Source of the DNA: Bacteroidota bacterium
GTDB lineage: Bacteria; Bacteroidota; Bacteroidia; Cytophagales; Cyclobacteriaceae
NCBI GenBank assembly: GCA_018267135.1
Contig: JAFDZA010000002.1
Location: 62,001-126,000 of the forward strand
Direction: 5' to 3'
DNA: 64,000 nucleotides
This document shows, piece by piece, positions 1-11,764 of the stretch (its first letter is position 1; each line of letters begins with the position of its first letter). Made by a program: the position numbers and the translations under genes. Under the pieces are notes generated by a model. It had not been told where the DNA came from. It worked only from the letters and a program-made list of their open reading frames with translations, and did not search any database.

Positions 1-493
1 CGAAACCGAAATCGAGCGCTCGAAATTGAAAGACTTTATTCCGCAGGTATTAATTCCTTCCGAAAAAGTATATGAAATGCGGAACGGCAAAAAGCGTGTG
101 CGCGAAAGAAATTTCTTTCCGGGCTATGTGCTGGTATCAGCCGACTTGTCGAACGGGGAAGCCTATCACAAAGTAAACAACATACCCGGGGTAATCGGCT
201 TTTTGGGAGCCAGCGGATCGAGTGCCACCAGCAAAGACCCGGTCGCCTTGAGGCAATCGGAAGTAAACCGCATCCTGGGTAAAGTAGATGAGGTAGATCA
301 GTTTGAAGAAAAACTGGAAACCCCTTTCATAAAAGGAGAATCCGTAAAAGTAATGGATGGACCGTTTAGCGGCTTTACCGGCAGTGTGGAAGAGATTTTT
401 GAAGACAAGAAAAAACTGAACGTGATGGTAAAGATTTTTGGACGCAATACCCCGGTAGAGCTTAGCTATATGCAAGTAGAGAAACTGGATTGA
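1..493 (+). CDS. nusG: Transcription termination/antitermination factor NusG (5' end outside window)
   Basis: NusG binds RNA polymerase and modulates pausing, termination and transcription-translation coupling. The reading frame is already open at base 2, so about the first 15-20 residues are missing; about 163 remain. The visible part has the NGN-domain core (RERNFFPGYVLV, about residues 37-48 of what is visible) and a C-terminal KOW domain with GESVKVMDGPFSGFTG followed by the FGRNTPVEL strand. It ends in TGA. It lies just upstream of rplK, the usual bacterial order, but a terminator and a fresh promoter separate the two. An internal TTG at 26 is not the real start, because NGN sequence continues upstream of it. 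Confidence 0.95.
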   Translation, partial: ETEIERSKLKDFIPQVLIPSEKVYEMRNGKKRVRERNFFPGYVLVSADLSNGEAYHKVNNIPGVIGFLGASGSSATSKDPVALRQSEVNRILGKVDEVDQFEEKLETPFIKGESVKVMDGPFSGFTGSVEEIFEDKKKLNVMVKIFGRNTPVELSYMQVEKLD

Positions 494-582
494 TCTTAAA
501 AATTAATCCTACCCAAATGGGTATTTGGTAAATGACGTGTCTCCTTTTTAAGAAAAACCGAAAAAACTCTTAAATCTTTGCG

Positions 583-619
583 AAGCATCCCTCAATAAAA
601 ATTTTGGGGATGCTTTTTG
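583..619 (+). terminator. Intrinsic terminator after nusG
   Basis: An 8-bp perfect stem, agcatccc (584-591) with gggatgct (607-614), is followed by a T-rich run (ttttt). It ends the nusG transcript about 90 bases after the stop codon. The T-run overlaps the -33 box of the rplK promoter. Confidence 0.75.
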
Positions 620-645
620 TTTAAAAGGGTTTTTCCATACATTTG
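616..645 (+). promoter_or_regulatory. Bacteroidota-type promoter for rplK-rpoC
   Basis: TTTG at 616-619 and TACATTTG at 638-645 match the Bacteroidota -33 (TTTG) and -7 (TAnnTTTG) elements, with an 18-base spacer. Transcription would begin near 652, giving an rplK leader of about 70 bases. This is a sequence match only. Confidence 0.6.
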
Positions 646-721
646 CAGTCCTTTTTGCATATCAAGGTTATAAAACACTGAAAATCAAGGCCGCACAAAG
701 GCTTAAACGAAGATAAATATC

Positions 722-1165
722 ATGGCAAAGGAAGTAACTGGTTATTTGAAATTGCAGGTAAAAGGCGGCCAAGCCAACCCTGCTCCTCCTATTGGCCCGG
801 CATTGGGTTCAAAAGGATTGAACATCATGGATTTTTGCAAGCAGTTTAATGCCCGCTCGCAAGACAAACAAGGTCAGGTTCTTCCGGTGCTGATCACCAT
901 CTATAACGACAAATCGTTCGATTTTGTCATTAAAACCCCTCCGGCAGCCGTGCTGATAATGGAGGCTATCAAAATTCAAAAAGGATCCAAAGAACCCAAC
1001 CGTGCCAAGGTAGGGGCTATTTCTTGGGATCAGGTTAAAAAAATTGCAGAATTAAAAATGCCCGACCTCAATGCGTTTAAAGTAGAGTCGGCCATGAAAA
1101 TGATTGCCGGTACAGCACGCTCTATGGGTGTTACAGTAAGTGGTGTTGCTCCGTGGAATAAGTAA
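722..1165 (+). CDS. rplK: 50S ribosomal protein L11
   Basis: L11 forms the GTPase-associated centre with 23S rRNA and the L10-L12 stalk. Its 147 residues are a normal family length. The N-terminal domain shows the conserved proline-rich [10 protein letters not shown] segment (about residues 21-30) and [12 protein letters not shown]. The C-terminal rRNA-binding domain ends [10 protein letters not shown]. The start is ATG with an A-rich upstream stretch. First gene of the rplKAJL-rpoBC cluster. Confidence 0.97.
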   Translation: MAKEVTGYLKLQVKGGQANPAPPIGPALGSKGLNIMDFCKQFNARSQDKQGQVLPVLITIYNDKSFDFVIKTPPAAVLIMEAIKIQKGSKEPNRAKVGAISWDQVKKIAELKMPDLNAFKVESAMKMIAGTARSMGVTVSGVAPWNK

Positions 1166-1252
1166 AATAGTTAACAGGTTAAGTTATAAGTAAGAACGCT
1201 TCCAAATCGAACCTACTAACGAATAACGGTTAACGATAACTAACAAAGAAAA

Positions 1253-1948
1253 ATGGCACGAGTATCAAAAAATAGAAAAGCGGTTCAGGCCAAGTTTAAC
1301 TTGGAGAAGGAATACTCTTTGACAGATGCGGCCAAAATGCTGAAGGACATCACCTTCACCAAATTTGACGCTTCGGTTGATTTGGATATCCGCCTGGGCA
1401 TTGACCCCAAAAAATCAGATCAGATGGTGCGTGGCGTGGTTTCTTTACCACACGGCTTAGGCAAAATAGTGCGGGTACTGGTGCTTTGCACCCCAGACAA
1501 AGCACAAGAGGCCAAAGATGCCGGAGCTGAGCACGTAGGACTGGACGAATATATTCAGAAAATAGAAGGCGGCTGGACCGATGTGGACGTAATCATTACC
1601 ATGCCTACCGTGATGGCTAAGGTAGGAAGACTGGGTAAAGTGCTGGGGCCCCGCGGCCTGATGCCCAACCCCAAATCAGGAACGGTTACACTCGAAGTAG
1701 GGAAAGCAGTAAAAGAAGTGAAAGCCGGTAAGGTTGATTTTAAGATTGACAAGCAGGGAATCATCCATGCTAGCATCGGCAAGGCCTCGTTTACGCCCGA
1801 AAAAATTAAAGATAACGCTGCTGAATTACTTAGTGCGGTGGTAAAATTAAAGCCGGCCTCGGCCAAAGGCACCTACATTCAAAGTGTATCGCTTTCTACC
1901 ACCATGAGCCCGGGTATTAAAATTGATTCTAACTCATTGGGCGTTTAA
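1253..1948 (+). CDS. rplA: 50S ribosomal protein L1
   Basis: L1 forms the mobile L1 stalk near the E site and in many bacteria represses its own operon by binding leader mRNA. The 231-residue protein carries the L1 signature [20 protein letters not shown] (about residues 125-144). It lies 87 bases after rplK and 11 bases before rplJ. The rplK-rplA gap would be a place to look for an L1-binding mimic, but no convincing structure was seen. Confidence 0.97.
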   Translation: MARVSKNRKAVQAKFNLEKEYSLTDAAKMLKDITFTKFDASVDLDIRLGIDPKKSDQMVRGVVSLPHGLGKIVRVLVLCTPDKAQEAKDAGAEHVGLDEYIQKIEGGWTDVDVIITMPTVMAKVGRLGKVLGPRGLMPNPKSGTVTLEVGKAVKEVKAGKVDFKIDKQGIIHASIGKASFTPEKIKDNAAELLSAVVKLKPASAKGTYIQSVSLSTTMSPGIKIDSNSLGV

Positions 1949-1959
1949 TTAATAAAAAC

Positions 1960-2487
1960 ATGACCAGGGAAGAAAAAGGACAGATTATTGATGCGTTGGC
2001 TGAGAAATTTTCTCAGAACAACCATTTTTATATTACCGATGCTTCGGGACTAACCGTAGCTCAGGTAAACGCATTTCGTAAGTTGTGTTTCAATGCCGGA
2101 GTAGAGTATGTGGTTTACAAAAACACATTAATCCGCAAGGCACTCGAAAAACAAAACGCAGACTACAAAGATATCTTCGGAACTCTCAAAGGCTTTTCGG
2201 GTGTAATGTTCTCGAAAGAGGCAGGCAATGCCCCCGCCAAAGTAATTAAAGAGTACCGCAAGAAACAGGAGGGTAAACCCGGATTAAAAGCAGCTTCCAT
2301 CGAGTCTGCCCTCTTTATTGGCGAACAACATCTTACTACGCTGAGCGAGCTCAAATCTAAAAATGAACTCATTGGCGATGTTATTTCACTGCTTCAATCA
2401 CCTGCCAAGAATGTATTGTCGGCTCTGTTGAGTGGCAAGCAAACGGTAGCAGGCTTGGTAAAGGCATTGGAAGAAAGAAAAAACTAA
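1960..2487 (+). CDS. rplJ: 50S ribosomal protein L10
   Basis: L10 anchors L7/L12 dimers to the large subunit stalk. Its 175 residues fit the family. The N-terminal globular domain includes YITDASGLTVAQVNAFRKLC and VVYKNTLIRKAL. The C-terminal helix (about residues 135-175) is where L12 dimers bind. It is directly followed by rplL (34-base gap), as is typical. Confidence 0.96.
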   Translation: MTREEKGQIIDALAEKFSQNNHFYITDASGLTVAQVNAFRKLCFNAGVEYVVYKNTLIRKALEKQNADYKDIFGTLKGFSGVMFSKEAGNAPAKVIKEYRKKQEGKPGLKAASIESALFIGEQHLTTLSELKSKNELIGDVISLLQSPAKNVLSALLSGKQTVAGLVKALEERKN

Positions 2488-2521
2488 AACTGAATTTTAA
2501 CTTTTTAAACAATTATCAATC

Positions 2522-2899
2522 ATGGCGGATATCAAAGCAATTGGCGATCAACTGGTAGAACTTACCGTAAAAGAAGTAAACGAACTGGCTTCTTACCTTA
2601 AAGAAACTTATGGCATTGAACCTGCTGCTGCTGCTGTAGCTGTAGCTGCTGGTCCTGCTGCTGGTGGTGGCGCTGCTGCTGCTGAAAAGACCAACTTCGA
2701 TGTAGTATTGAAGAGTGCAGGTGCTAACAAACTCCAGATCGTGAAACTGGTAAAAGAATTAACCGGTCTTGGCTTGAAAGAAGCAAAAGACGTAGTTGAC
2801 GGAGCCCCTAAAACCATCAAAGAAGGCTTGCCTAAAGACGAAGCTGAAAACCTGAAAAAACAACTGGTTGAAGCAGGCGCTGAAGTAGAACTGAAGTAA
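2522..2899 (+). CDS. rplL: 50S ribosomal protein L7/L12
   Basis: L7/L12 is the multicopy stalk protein that recruits translational GTPases. The 125-residue protein has an N-terminal dimerisation helix, an Ala/Gly/Val-only hinge (about residues 35-55, encoded by GCT-rich low-complexity DNA at 2620-2690), and the C-terminal domain with KIQVVK-type sequence ([20 protein letters not shown]) and the VDGAPK loop. It is the last ribosomal gene before rpoB. Confidence 0.97.
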   Translation: MADIKAIGDQLVELTVKEVNELASYLKETYGIEPAAAAVAVAAGPAAGGGAAAAEKTNFDVVLKSAGANKLQIVKLVKELTGLGLKEAKDVVDGAPKTIKEGLPKDEAENLKKQLVEAGAEVELK

Positions 2900-2922
2900 C
2901 TTTTGAGAGGCGCAGATACCGT

Positions 2923-2970
2923 CTGAAAGGGATTTCAGGCCCCATTCCTTATGCAAGGAATGGGGTCTTT
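2923..2970 (+). promoter_or_regulatory. Tandem hairpins between rplL and rpoB (attenuator or processing site)
   Basis: Two adjacent perfect hairpins lie in the 150-base rplL-rpoB gap. The first is ctgaaa/tttcag with loop ggga (2923-2938). The second is an 11-bp stem, ccccattcctt (2940-2950) with aaggaatgggg (2955-2965), loop atgc, followed by tcttt. The second resembles a weak intrinsic terminator. It could lower rpoBC expression relative to the ribosomal genes; attenuation or RNase processing at this junction is known in other bacteria. The function here is inferred. Confidence 0.6.
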
Positions 2971-3049
2971 CCCTATTTATGCTGCAAGCGTAAATGTATC
3001 TACTGAGTTTTAAAATTTCTAGTTCGGGAAAATTTAACCGCTAAGTACC

Positions 3050-6000
3050 TTGGCAAAGAAAACACCTAACAACCGAATTGATTTTTCGTCCATCGATAAA
3101 GTACTGGATTATCCAGACTTTCTGGACATTCAACTTCAATCGTTCAAAGACTTTTTGCAGATCGAGACACCGGCCGAAAAACGCCAAAATGAAGGTCTCT
3201 TTAAAGTGTTTGCAGAAAACTTCCCTATCTCCGATTCGCGCGAAAATTTTGTGCTGGAGTTTGTGGACTATACCATTGACCCACCCAAATACAGTGTCGA
3301 TGAGTGCATTGATCGCGGGCTCACTTTTTCTGTTCCGTTAAAAGCCAAACTTCGCCTAACGTGCAATGACGAAGACAATGAAGACTTTGAAACCATAGAA
3401 CAGGAAGTATTCCTTGGCAATATTCCCTACATGACAGAGAAAGGCTCCTTTGTAATCAATGGAGCCGAGCGTGTGATCGTATCGCAACTTCATCGCTCGC
3501 CCGGTGTGTTTTTCGCCATGAGCAAACATACCAACGGCACCAAACTGTATTCCGCCCGGATTATTCCCTTTAAAGGATCGTGGATTGAATTTGCTACCGA
3601 TGTAAACGCAGTAATGTATGCGTACATCGATCGTAAGAAAAAATTCCCCGTAACCACCTTGCTTCGTGCAATTGGCTACGGCACAGATAAAGATATTCTC
3701 GATTTGTTCGGGTTAAGTGAGGAGGTAGATGCCAACAAAAACACGTTAAAGAAAATGGTAGGCCGCAAGTTGGCTGCCCGTGTTTTAAAAACCTGGACGG
3801 AAGACTTTGTAGATGAAGACACCGGTGAGGTGGTTTCCATAGACCGCAACGAGGTATTGCTGGAGCGCGATCACGTAATTGAAGCCGAAGATGTAGATGT
3901 AATCATTGAATCGGGTGTAAAATCAATCATTGTACACCGGGAAGATGTAAACGTGGCCGATTTTCAGATTATCTTCAATACGTTAGCAAAAGATAACTCT
4001 AACTCTGAAAAAGAAGCAGTAGAGCAAATCTACCGTCAGTTAAGAAATACGGAAGCCCCGGATGAGCAAACCGCCCGCGATATTATTCAGAGCTTGTTCT
4101 TCAGCGAAAAGCGCTATGATTTAGGGGAAGTAGGCCGCTACCGAATTAATAAAAAATTAGGCCTTGATCTGAGTGCCGACCAGCGCGTGTTAACCACTGA
4201 GGATATTATCCTCATCGTAAAATATTTGATTGGACTGATCAACTCAAAAGCCGTAGTGGATGATATTGACCACTTGAGCAACAGACGTGTGCGCACCGTG
4301 GGAGAACAACTGTATTCACAGTTTGGCGTAGGTCTTGCCCGCATGGCCAGAACCATCAAAGAAAGAATGAATGTGCGCGACAACGAAGATTTCAAACCGG
4401 TTGATCTGATCAACGCACGTACATTATCCTCGGTAATCAACTCGTTCTTTGGAACGAACCAGTTGTCGCAGTTTATGGATCAAACCAATCCGTTGGCTGA
4501 GATCACCCACAAGAGAAGAATGTCGGCACTCGGGCCAGGCGGTCTTTCGCGCGAGCGTGCCGGCTTTGAAGTTCGCGATGTGCACTACACACACTACGGC
4601 CGTTTGTGTACGATCGAAACACCCGAAGGGCCCAACATCGGATTGATTTCGTCCCTTTGTGTGCATGCCAAGGTGAATAAAATGGGCTTTATTGAAACGC
4701 CTTATCGTAAACTGGAGAATGGAAAAATTATAGGCAAAGGGGTAATATTCCTTACAGCCGAAGAAGAAGATACGTTTAACATTGCTCAGGCAAATGTAAA
4801 ACTGAAACCCAATGGAGAGTTAGAAGAAGAGAAGGTAAAGGCACGTTTTGAGGGAGATTTTCCGGTAGTAGAACCGAAAGAAATCCGCTACATGGACATA
4901 GCCCCTAACCAGATTGTATCCATTGCCGCTTCTCTGATTCCTTTCTTGGAGCATGATGATGCCAACCGTGCCCTGATGGGTTCGAACATGCAACGTCAGG
5001 CCGTGCCATTGTTGAAACCGGAAGCTCCCATAGTGGGCACCGGGCTTGAAGGAAAAATTGCGATGGACTCCCGCGCATTAATTTTAGCCGAAGGGCCGGG
5101 TGTGATAGAGTATGTAGATTCTAAAAAAATCACCATCAAGTACGATATTTCTGAAGAACAGAAACTGGTTCGTTTTGAGGATGAGTTTAAAACCTACAAC
5201 CTGATTAAGTTCAGACGAACCAATCAGGATACGTGCATCAATCTTACCCCTATTGTAAAGAAAGGAGAGAAGATAAGCAAAGGCCAGCCTCTGTGCCAGG
5301 GATATGGAACAGAAAAAGGCGAACTGGCTTTAGGCAGAAACTTGTTGGTGGCTTACATGCCATGGCAAGGTTATAATTTTGAGGATGCCATTGTTATTTC
5401 TGAACGGGTGGTGCGCGATGATGTTTACACTTCCATTCATATTGAAGAATTTGAGTTGGAAGTGCGCGATACTAAACGCGGAGAAGAAGAACTTACTTCA
5501 GAAATCCCTAACGTAAGCGAAGAAGCCGTTAAGCATTTGGATGAAAACGGAATTATCCGTGTAGGAGCCGAAGTAAAAGAAGGCGATATTCTCATAGGCA
5601 AAATCACTCCGAAAGGAGAAACGGATCCTACTCCGGAAGAGAAACTGCTGCGTGCCATCTTTGGCGATAAAGCAGGCGATGTAAAAGATGCTTCTATGAA
5701 AGCACCTCCCTCATTGAAAGGCGTAGTGATTGACACCAAGCTTTTCTCTCGCCCGAAGCGTGATAAAGATGTGCGCAGCAAGTCTAAAAAGGAGTTAGAC
5801 ACCCTGAAAAACCGTTACAGCAAAGACTTAACCGATCTGCGTAACGATATGATCAAAAAACTTACCTCCCTTTTAACAGGCACTACCAGCCAGGGTGTGA
5901 AGCATAAGTTTGGCGATGAATTGATCAGCAAGGGCGTGAAGTTTTCAGCCAAAGTCATTGAGAGCAATTTATTCCCCGATAAGAATATTTATCGCGATGA

Positions 6001-6919
6001 AAGCAATTACAATGTTCCTGAAGAAGTGAACCTGATTGCCGATATCAGTTTAGAAGGTTGGTCGTCAGACGATAAAACCAATGATCTGGTAGCTGAGTTA
6101 GTGAAAAACTATCTCAATAGACGCAATGTGATTGCCGGTGAATTTAAACGCGAACGCTTTACTTTAGAAGTGGGCGATGAATTGCCTGCCGGCATTGTGC
6201 AACTGGCCAAAGTATATGTGGCGAAGAAGCGCAAACTGAAAGTGGGCGATAAAATGGCTGGTCGTCATGGGAATAAAGGTGTTGTAGCACGTATCGTGCG
6301 CGAAGAAGATATGCCTTTCCTGGAAGATGGCACCCCGGTAGATATTTGTTTAAACCCGCTGGGTGTTCCTTCGCGTATGAACCTAGGCCAGATATACGAA
6401 ACAGTATTGGCCTGGGCCGGTAAAAAACTAAACCGGAAATACGCTACTCCGATTTTTGATGGCGCTTCGATTGATAACGTATCAGCCGAATTGAAGGAAG
6501 CTAACTTGCCGGAGTTTGGCCGCACCTATTTGTATGATGGATTGACGGGGCACAAATTCGATCAACCTGTAACCGTGGGGATGGCATACATGCTTAAACT
6601 GGGGCACTTGGTTGACGATAAAATGCACGCCCGTTCAATTGGTCCGTACTCACTTATTACGCAGCAACCATTGGGTGGAAAAGCCCAGTTTGGAGGGCAG
6701 CGTTTTGGTGAAATGGAGGTTTGGGCTATTGAGGCATTTGGAGCATCGCACATTTTGCAAGAAATCCTTACCATTAAATCAGACGATGTAATTGGTCGCG
6801 CGAAAGCCTACGAATCGATCGTAAAAGGCGAGAACATGCGTAAACCAAATATTCCGGAATCATTTAATGTATTGGTGCACGAACTGAGAGGTTTGGCACT
6901 GGAGATTACAATGGATTAA
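3050..6919 (+). CDS. rpoB: DNA-directed RNA polymerase subunit beta
   Basis: This is the catalytic beta subunit of RNA polymerase, 1289 residues, normal for Bacteroidota. Conserved regions in order are [16 protein letters not shown] (about 163-178), the rifampicin pocket from NQLSQFMDQ to [10 protein letters not shown] (about 471-500), [10 protein letters not shown] near 1070, and the C-terminal [18 protein letters not shown] (about 1207-1224). The rifampicin-contact Q, D, H and S residues are all wild type, so sensitivity is predicted. The start is TTG at 3050 (MAKK...). An in-frame stop at 3035 leaves no upstream ATG. It is co-transcribed with rpoC. Confidence 0.98.
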   Translation: MAKKTPNNRIDFSSIDKVLDYPDFLDIQLQSFKDFLQIETPAEKRQNEGLFKVFAENFPISDSRENFVLEFVDYTIDPPKYSVDECIDRGLTFSVPLKAKLRLTCNDEDNEDFETIEQEVFLGNIPYMTEKGSFVINGAERVIVSQLHRSPGVFFAMSKHTNGTKLYSARIIPFKGSWIEFATDVNAVMYAYIDRKKKFPVTTLLRAIGYGTDKDILDLFGLSEEVDANKNTLKKMVGRKLAARVLKTWTEDFVDEDTGEVVSIDRNEVLLERDHVIEAEDVDVIIESGVKSIIVHREDVNVADFQIIFNTLAKDNSNSEKEAVEQIYRQLRNTEAPDEQTARDIIQSLFFSEKRYDLGEVGRYRINKKLGLDLSADQRVLTTEDIILIVKYLIGLINSKAVVDDIDHLSNRRVRTVGEQLYSQFGVGLARMARTIKERMNVRDNEDFKPVDLINARTLSSVINSFFGTNQLSQFMDQTNPLAEITHKRRMSALGPGGLSRERAGFEVRDVHYTHYGRLCTIETPEGPNIGLISSLCVHAKVNKMGFIETPYRKLENGKIIGKGVIFLTAEEEDTFNIAQANVKLKPNGELEEEKVKARFEGDFPVVEPKEIRYMDIAPNQIVSIAASLIPFLEHDDANRALMGSNMQRQAVPLLKPEAPIVGTGLEGKIAMDSRALILAEGPGVIEYVDSKKITIKYDISEEQKLVRFEDEFKTYNLIKFRRTNQDTCINLTPIVKKGEKISKGQPLCQGYGTEKGELALGRNLLVAYMPWQGYNFEDAIVISERVVRDDVYTSIHIEEFELEVRDTKRGEEELTSEIPNVSEEAVKHLDENGIIRVGAEVKEGDILIGKITPKGETDPTPEEKLLRAIFGDKAGDVKDASMKAPPSLKGVVIDTKLFSRPKRDKDVRSKSKKELDTLKNRYSKDLTDLRNDMIKKLTSLLTGTTSQGVKHKFGDELISKGVKFSAKVIESNLFPDKNIYRDESNYNVPEEVNLIADISLEGWSSDDKTNDLVAELVKNYLNRRNVIAGEFKRERFTLEVGDELPAGIVQLAKVYVAKKRKLKVGDKMAGRHGNKGVVARIVREEDMPFLEDGTPVDICLNPLGVPSRMNLGQIYETVLAWAGKKLNRKYATPIFDGASIDNVSAELKEANLPEFGRTYLYDGLTGHKFDQPVTVGMAYMLKLGHLVDDKMHARSIGPYSLITQQPLGGKAQFGGQRFGEMEVWAIEAFGASHILQEILTIKSDDVIGRAKAYESIVKGENMRKPNIPESFNVLVHELRGLALEITMD

Positions 6920-6923
6920 AATA

Positions 6924-6981
6924 GACTTGAGGCCTGAGACGGGAGACCTGAAACGCTCTCATCTCAAGCCTCAGATCTCAA
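6924..6981 (+). repeat. Imperfect inverted repeat of gag/ctc type between rpoB and rpoC
   Basis: The purine-rich half cttgaggcctgagacgggag is followed by a partly complementary half, ctcatctcaagcctcagatc. The arms pair imperfectly. Short (T)TGAGAC-like units of this kind recur between genes in some Cytophagales genomes. It may be an intergenic repeat or a transcript-processing hairpin. It has no T-run, so it is not a classical terminator. Confidence 0.4.
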
Positions 6982-7019
6982 TACTTAAAAAGAGTTAGTT
7001 AACTGAAAAAACACAACAC

Positions 7020-10000
7020 ATGTCTTTCAGAAAAAATAAAAAGATCAACAACGATTTCTCTAAAATCACCATTAGCTTAGCTTCTCCCGAATCTATTTTG
7101 GAAAGCTCGCATGGCGAGATTACGCAACCCGAAACCATCAACTATCGCACCTATAAACCGGAAATGGGCGGCTTGTTTTGCGAACGGATTTTCGGCCCTA
7201 CCAAAGACTGGGAGTGTCATTGCGGGAAATACAAACGCATCCGTTACAAAGGCATTATTTGCGACCGTTGCGGGGTAGAAGTTACCGAAAAGAAAGTAAG
7301 ACGCGAGCGTATGGGCCACATTGAGTTAGTGGTGCCGGTGGCGCATATCTGGTACTTCCGTTCGTTGCCAAACAAAATCGGCTACTTACTAGGTCTTCCT
7401 ACCAAAAAACTCGATCAGATTATTTACTATGAACGTTTCGTGGTAATTCAGCCGGGGATTAAAGAAGAAGACGGAGTGAATCGTCTTGATTTCTTAACAG
7501 AAGAAGAATACCTTGAAATTGTAGATAAACTCCCGCGCGAAAACCAATTATTAGACGACAGCGACCCGAAGAAATTTATAGCGAAGATGGGGGCGGATGC
7601 GCTCGAAATGTTGTTGGGGCGTTTAACCCTCGATACTTTATCGTATGAGTTGCGCCATCAGGCCGCTACCGATACATCGCAGCAACGCAAAGCAGAAGCT
7701 TTAAAACGCCTGAAAGTGGTAGAAGCCTTCCGCGAAGCCAACACACGGGTTGAAAATAGACCCGAGTGGATGACGATTCGTATGGTGCCGGTTATCCCGC
7801 CCGAGTTGCGCCCCTTAGTGCCGTTAGACGGTGGCCGTTTTGCTACTTCAGATTTGAACGATTTATACAGACGAGTTATCATCCGAAACAATCGCTTAAA
7901 ACGCTTGATAGATATTAAAGCACCTGAAGTTATTTTGCGCAATGAAAAACGGATGTTGCAAGAAGCCGTTGATTCATTGTTTGATAACTCCCGGAAAGTA
8001 AATGCGGTTCGTTCAGACGGAAACCGTGCGCTAAAATCCTTGAGTGATATGCTCAAAGGCAAGCAAGGACGCTTCCGCCAAAACCTGTTGGGTAAGCGTG
8101 TTGACTATTCGGGGCGTTCGGTAATTGTAGTAGGTCCTGAATTGAAACTGCACGAGTGCGGTCTTCCAAAAGATATGGCGGCTGAGTTATTCAAGCCGTT
8201 TATTATCCGCAAGCTCATCGAAAGAGGGATTGTAAAAACGGTTAAATCGGCCAAGAAAATTGTTGATCGAAAAGACCCTGTGGTGTGGGATATTTTGGAA
8301 AACGTATTGAAAGGACATCCGGTTCTACTCAACCGTGCTCCAACACTTCACCGATTAGGAATTCAGGCTTTCCAGCCTAAACTGATTGAGGGGAAAGCCA
8401 TTCAGTTACACCCGTTAGTGTGTACGGCCTTTAACGCAGACTTTGATGGTGACCAGATGGCGGTGCATGTGCCGCTTGGGCAGGAAGCCGTTTTAGAAGC
8501 TTCTTTGTTAATGCTCTCATCACATAATATTTTAAACCCGGCTAACGGAGCGCCCATTACGGTACCTTCACAAGACATGGTGTTGGGCTTGTATTACCTA
8601 ACCAAAGGAAGAAAGGGAGAGAAGGGCGAAGGGAAGAAATTTTATTCGGCCGAAGAAGTAATTGTAGCCTACAATGAAGGCAAACTTTCTAAGCACGCTC
8701 TCATAAAAGTAAAAGCCAATATTAAAGACAAGAAAACCGGTGAGATTACCCGAAAGATGATTGAAACGGTAACGGGCCGGGTCATCTTCAATCAGGTAGT
8801 TCCTGAAGAAGTTGGCTTTGTAGATGAATTACTTACCAAAAAGAAATTACAAACCATCATTGCCGAAGTATATAAAGTGTCGGGGCAGGCAAAAACAGCT
8901 AAGTTTTTGGATGACATCAAAGAAATTGGTTTCCAGATGGCATACCGTGGAGGGTTGTCCATGGGGCTTGGCGATGTAAAAGTGCCTGCCGAAAAGAAGA
9001 AATTGGTGGAAGAAGCCCAGAAAGAAGTTGATTCAGTTTGGAACAACTACATGATGGGGTTGATTACCGACAATGAACGGTACAATCAGGTAATTGATAT
9101 CTGGACGAGAACCAATACCCTGCTGACCAACACCCTGATGAAACAGTTGGAAGAAGATCAGCAAGGATTTAACTCCATCTACATGATGATGCACTCCGGT
9201 GCCCGTGGTTCGCGCGAACAGATTCGCCAGTTGGGCGGGATGCGCGGCCTGATGGCTAAACCTCAGAAGAATTTGGCAGGTTCCGTTGGTTCGATTATTG
9301 AGAACCCGATTCTTTCCAACTTCCGCGAAGGATTGGATGTGTTAGAATATTTTATTTCTACTCACGGTGCCCGTAAAGGGTTGGCCGATACGGCTCTGAA
9401 AACGGCCGATGCCGGTTACCTCACCAGACGTTTAGTAGATGTGGCGCAAGATTTAGTAATCACGGAAGAAGATTGCGGCACACTACGCGGTTTGATGGTA
9501 ACTGCTTTGAAAGACAACGAAGATATCGTTGAGCCTTTGTCAGAGCGTATCGTAGGTCGCACTTCTGTGCATGACATCTATGATCCAGTTACCGAGAAAT
9601 TGATTTGCGCAGCGAATGATGAAATTACAGATGAGATCGCCAAGCAAATTGATGAAACAAGTATCGAAGAAGTTGAAATTCGTTCAGTACTGACTTGCGA
9701 AACTAAGTTTGGAGCTTGCGCCAAATGCTATGGCCGCAACCTGGCAACCGGTAAAGTAGTGCAAATGGGCGAGGCCGTTGGGGTAATAGCAGCGCAGTCT
9801 ATTGGTGAGCCGGGCACGCAGCTCACACTTCGTACATTCCACGTGGGAGGTACGGCATCAAACATTGCCATTGATGCCAACATCAAGGCAAAATTTGCCG
9901 GCACCGTAGAGTTTGAGGGAATCCGCACGGTAGATACCACCGATAAAGACGATAATAAAGTAAAAGTAGTGATGGGCCGCACCGGTGAAATCAGAATCGT

Positions 10001-11306
10001 AGATTCTGAAAAACGTGTGCTCATTGCTAACAATGTGCCGTATGGCGCCTTCTTACGCGTGAAAGATGGACAGAAGGTAGAGAAGAACGAAGAACTTTGT
10101 TATTGGGATCCTTACAATGCCGTTATTCTTTCCGAGTTCGATGGCGAGATTGGCTATGAGGCCATCATTGAAGGGATTACTTATAAAGAGGAATCGGATG
10201 AGCAGACCGGCCACCGCGAAAAAGTAATTACCGATACGCGCGATAAAACTAAAAATCCTGCCATTGTAGTAAATGGAAAGAGCGATACCAAATCGTATAA
10301 CATTCCCGTGGGCGCTCACTTGGCGGTAGATCAGGGAGAGAAAATTAAGGCTGGCCATGTGTTGGTAAAAATTCCACGCACCATGGGTAAGAGCCGCGAT
10401 ATTACCGGGGGCTTGCCACGTGTAACAGAATTGTTTGAAGCACGGAATCCTTCTAATCCGGCTGTAGTTTCTGAAATTGACGGGGTGGTTACGTATGGAG
10501 GTATAAAGCGCGGAAATCGCGAAATCTTCATCGAGTCGAAAGACGGAGTGCAGAAACGTTATCTTGTTCCGTTGTCCAAACACATTTTAGTACAAGACAA
10601 TGATTTTGTACGGGCCGGGCAACCGTTGTCTGACGGAGCCATTACTCCTTCCGATATCCTATCTATTAAAGGACCGACCGCGGTACAGGAGTATTTGGTA
10701 AACGAAATTCAGGAAGTGTACCGCCTGCAAGGGGTGAAGATTAACGATAAGCACATCGAAGCCATCGTAAGCCAGATGATGCAAAAAGTAGAGATCGTTG
10801 ATTCGGGAGATACTACCTTCTTGCCGGGCGAATATGTTGATAAGTTTGAATTCCGTGAAGTGAATGATAAAGTGTTGGATAAAAAGGTAGTAACGGAAGC
10901 AGGCGACTCAACTCGCTTTAAAGTAGGGCAGATTATTACCAGCCGCGAGCTGCGCGATGAAAACTCTTCATTGAAGCGCAAAGATCAGCGCTTGGTAGAA
11001 ACACGCGAAGCGTTAGCCGCAGTTTCCCGTCCTACGTTGCAGGGAATTACACAGGCTTCACTGAAGACGGAAAGCTGGCTGAGTGCAGCCTCGTTCCAGG
11101 AAACTACCAAAGTATTAAGTGAAGCAGCGATTCGCGGAAAAGCAGATCAACTGATGGGCTTAAAAGAAAACGTAATTGTTGGCCACTTAATTCCGGCAGG
11201 TACCGGGCAACGTGAGTTTGAAAACTTACTGGTGGGCTCAGAAGAAGAATACCAACAGTTAGTAAATGCACCCGAACGCAAAAGGGAAAGAGAATTGCAA
11301 GATTGA
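7020..11306 (+). CDS. rpoC: DNA-directed RNA polymerase subunit beta'
   Basis: This is the largest RNA polymerase subunit, 1428 residues. The N-terminal zinc ribbon has CHCGKYKR...CDRCG (about residues 66-87). The catalytic magnesium loop is [12 protein letters not shown] (about 471-482). A second zinc site is formed by CGTLRG (about 819) and [15 protein letters not shown] (about 890-905), followed by the trigger-loop region [16 protein letters not shown]. The C-terminal part ends with [10 protein letters not shown]. It begins 100 bases after rpoB and is the last gene of the operon. Confidence 0.98.
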   Translation: MSFRKNKKINNDFSKITISLASPESILESSHGEITQPETINYRTYKPEMGGLFCERIFGPTKDWECHCGKYKRIRYKGIICDRCGVEVTEKKVRRERMGHIELVVPVAHIWYFRSLPNKIGYLLGLPTKKLDQIIYYERFVVIQPGIKEEDGVNRLDFLTEEEYLEIVDKLPRENQLLDDSDPKKFIAKMGADALEMLLGRLTLDTLSYELRHQAATDTSQQRKAEALKRLKVVEAFREANTRVENRPEWMTIRMVPVIPPELRPLVPLDGGRFATSDLNDLYRRVIIRNNRLKRLIDIKAPEVILRNEKRMLQEAVDSLFDNSRKVNAVRSDGNRALKSLSDMLKGKQGRFRQNLLGKRVDYSGRSVIVVGPELKLHECGLPKDMAAELFKPFIIRKLIERGIVKTVKSAKKIVDRKDPVVWDILENVLKGHPVLLNRAPTLHRLGIQAFQPKLIEGKAIQLHPLVCTAFNADFDGDQMAVHVPLGQEAVLEASLLMLSSHNILNPANGAPITVPSQDMVLGLYYLTKGRKGEKGEGKKFYSAEEVIVAYNEGKLSKHALIKVKANIKDKKTGEITRKMIETVTGRVIFNQVVPEEVGFVDELLTKKKLQTIIAEVYKVSGQAKTAKFLDDIKEIGFQMAYRGGLSMGLGDVKVPAEKKKLVEEAQKEVDSVWNNYMMGLITDNERYNQVIDIWTRTNTLLTNTLMKQLEEDQQGFNSIYMMMHSGARGSREQIRQLGGMRGLMAKPQKNLAGSVGSIIENPILSNFREGLDVLEYFISTHGARKGLADTALKTADAGYLTRRLVDVAQDLVITEEDCGTLRGLMVTALKDNEDIVEPLSERIVGRTSVHDIYDPVTEKLICAANDEITDEIAKQIDETSIEEVEIRSVLTCETKFGACAKCYGRNLATGKVVQMGEAVGVIAAQSIGEPGTQLTLRTFHVGGTASNIAIDANIKAKFAGTVEFEGIRTVDTTDKDDNKVKVVMGRTGEIRIVDSEKRVLIANNVPYGAFLRVKDGQKVEKNEELCYWDPYNAVILSEFDGEIGYEAIIEGITYKEESDEQTGHREKVITDTRDKTKNPAIVVNGKSDTKSYNIPVGAHLAVDQGEKIKAGHVLVKIPRTMGKSRDITGGLPRVTELFEARNPSNPAVVSEIDGVVTYGGIKRGNREIFIESKDGVQKRYLVPLSKHILVQDNDFVRAGQPLSDGAITPSDILSIKGPTAVQEYLVNEIQEVYRLQGVKINDKHIEAIVSQMMQKVEIVDSGDTTFLPGEYVDKFEFREVNDKVLDKKVVTEAGDSTRFKVGQIITSRELRDENSSLKRKDQRLVETREALAAVSRPTLQGITQASLKTESWLSAASFQETTKVLSEAAIRGKADQLMGLKENVIVGHLIPAGTGQREFENLLVGSEEEYQQLVNAPERKRERELQD

Positions 11307-11331
11307 TAGCATTATATGAAATGAGATCAGC

Positions 11332-11370
11332 TGAAAATGTGCGAGTGAGTTTCATTCGCACTTTTCATTT
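11332..11370 (+). terminator. Probable terminator of the rplK-rpoC operon
   Basis: tgaaaatgtgcga (11332-11344) pairs with tcgcacttttca with one bulged base, and the 3' arm carries a T-rich end (ttttcattt). It follows the rpoC stop by about 25 bases. Confidence 0.5.
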
Positions 11371-11422
11371 ACAAGCCACCTGTTTTAAATTCTTGTATTG
11401 ACATACTGTTAAATAAATTTTT

Positions 11423-11746
11423 ATGGCAGAGAACACACACACACCAGACCCCAATCAGATTAACATTGAGTTGTCGGAAGAAATTGCCGAGGGCGTTTAT
11501 TCCAATTTGGCCATGATTGCCCACTCCAACAGCGAGTTTGTTATTGATTTTATTCGCTTAATGCCGGGCGTACCTAAAGCAAAAGTGAAATCGAGGGTAG
11601 TCATTACACCTGAACACGCCAAACGGTTGCTGGCTGCACTAAAAGATAATATCAATAAATACGAGGCTAGCTTTGGTCCCATCAAACAGACGAATGAGGT
11701 GCCTCAGTTTCCTATGAATTTTGGTGGCACAATGGGCGAAGCCTAA
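11423..11746 (+). CDS. DUF3467 family protein
   Basis: A 107-residue cytosolic protein matching the DUF3467 family, a small conserved protein of unknown function. Family features are the NIELSEEIAEGVYSNLAMI start, the SNSEFVIDFIRLMPG core and the AKVKSRVVITPEHAKRLL segment (about residues 50-70). It has no signal peptide or membrane segment. The gene after it, an amidotransferase, starts 18 bases later, so the two may be co-transcribed. Family membership is recognised from sequence; no function can be assigned. Confidence 0.85.
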   Translation: MAENTHTPDPNQINIELSEEIAEGVYSNLAMIAHSNSEFVIDFIRLMPGVPKAKVKSRVVITPEHAKRLLAALKDNINKYEASFGPIKQTNEVPQFPMNFGGTMGEA

Positions 11747-11764
11747 TTTTTATTTGAAAATCTT

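Noticed and set aside
2620..2690. GCT-rich repeats in rplL as a possible tandem-repeat element
   Set aside because: This is the normal Ala/Gly hinge of L7/L12.
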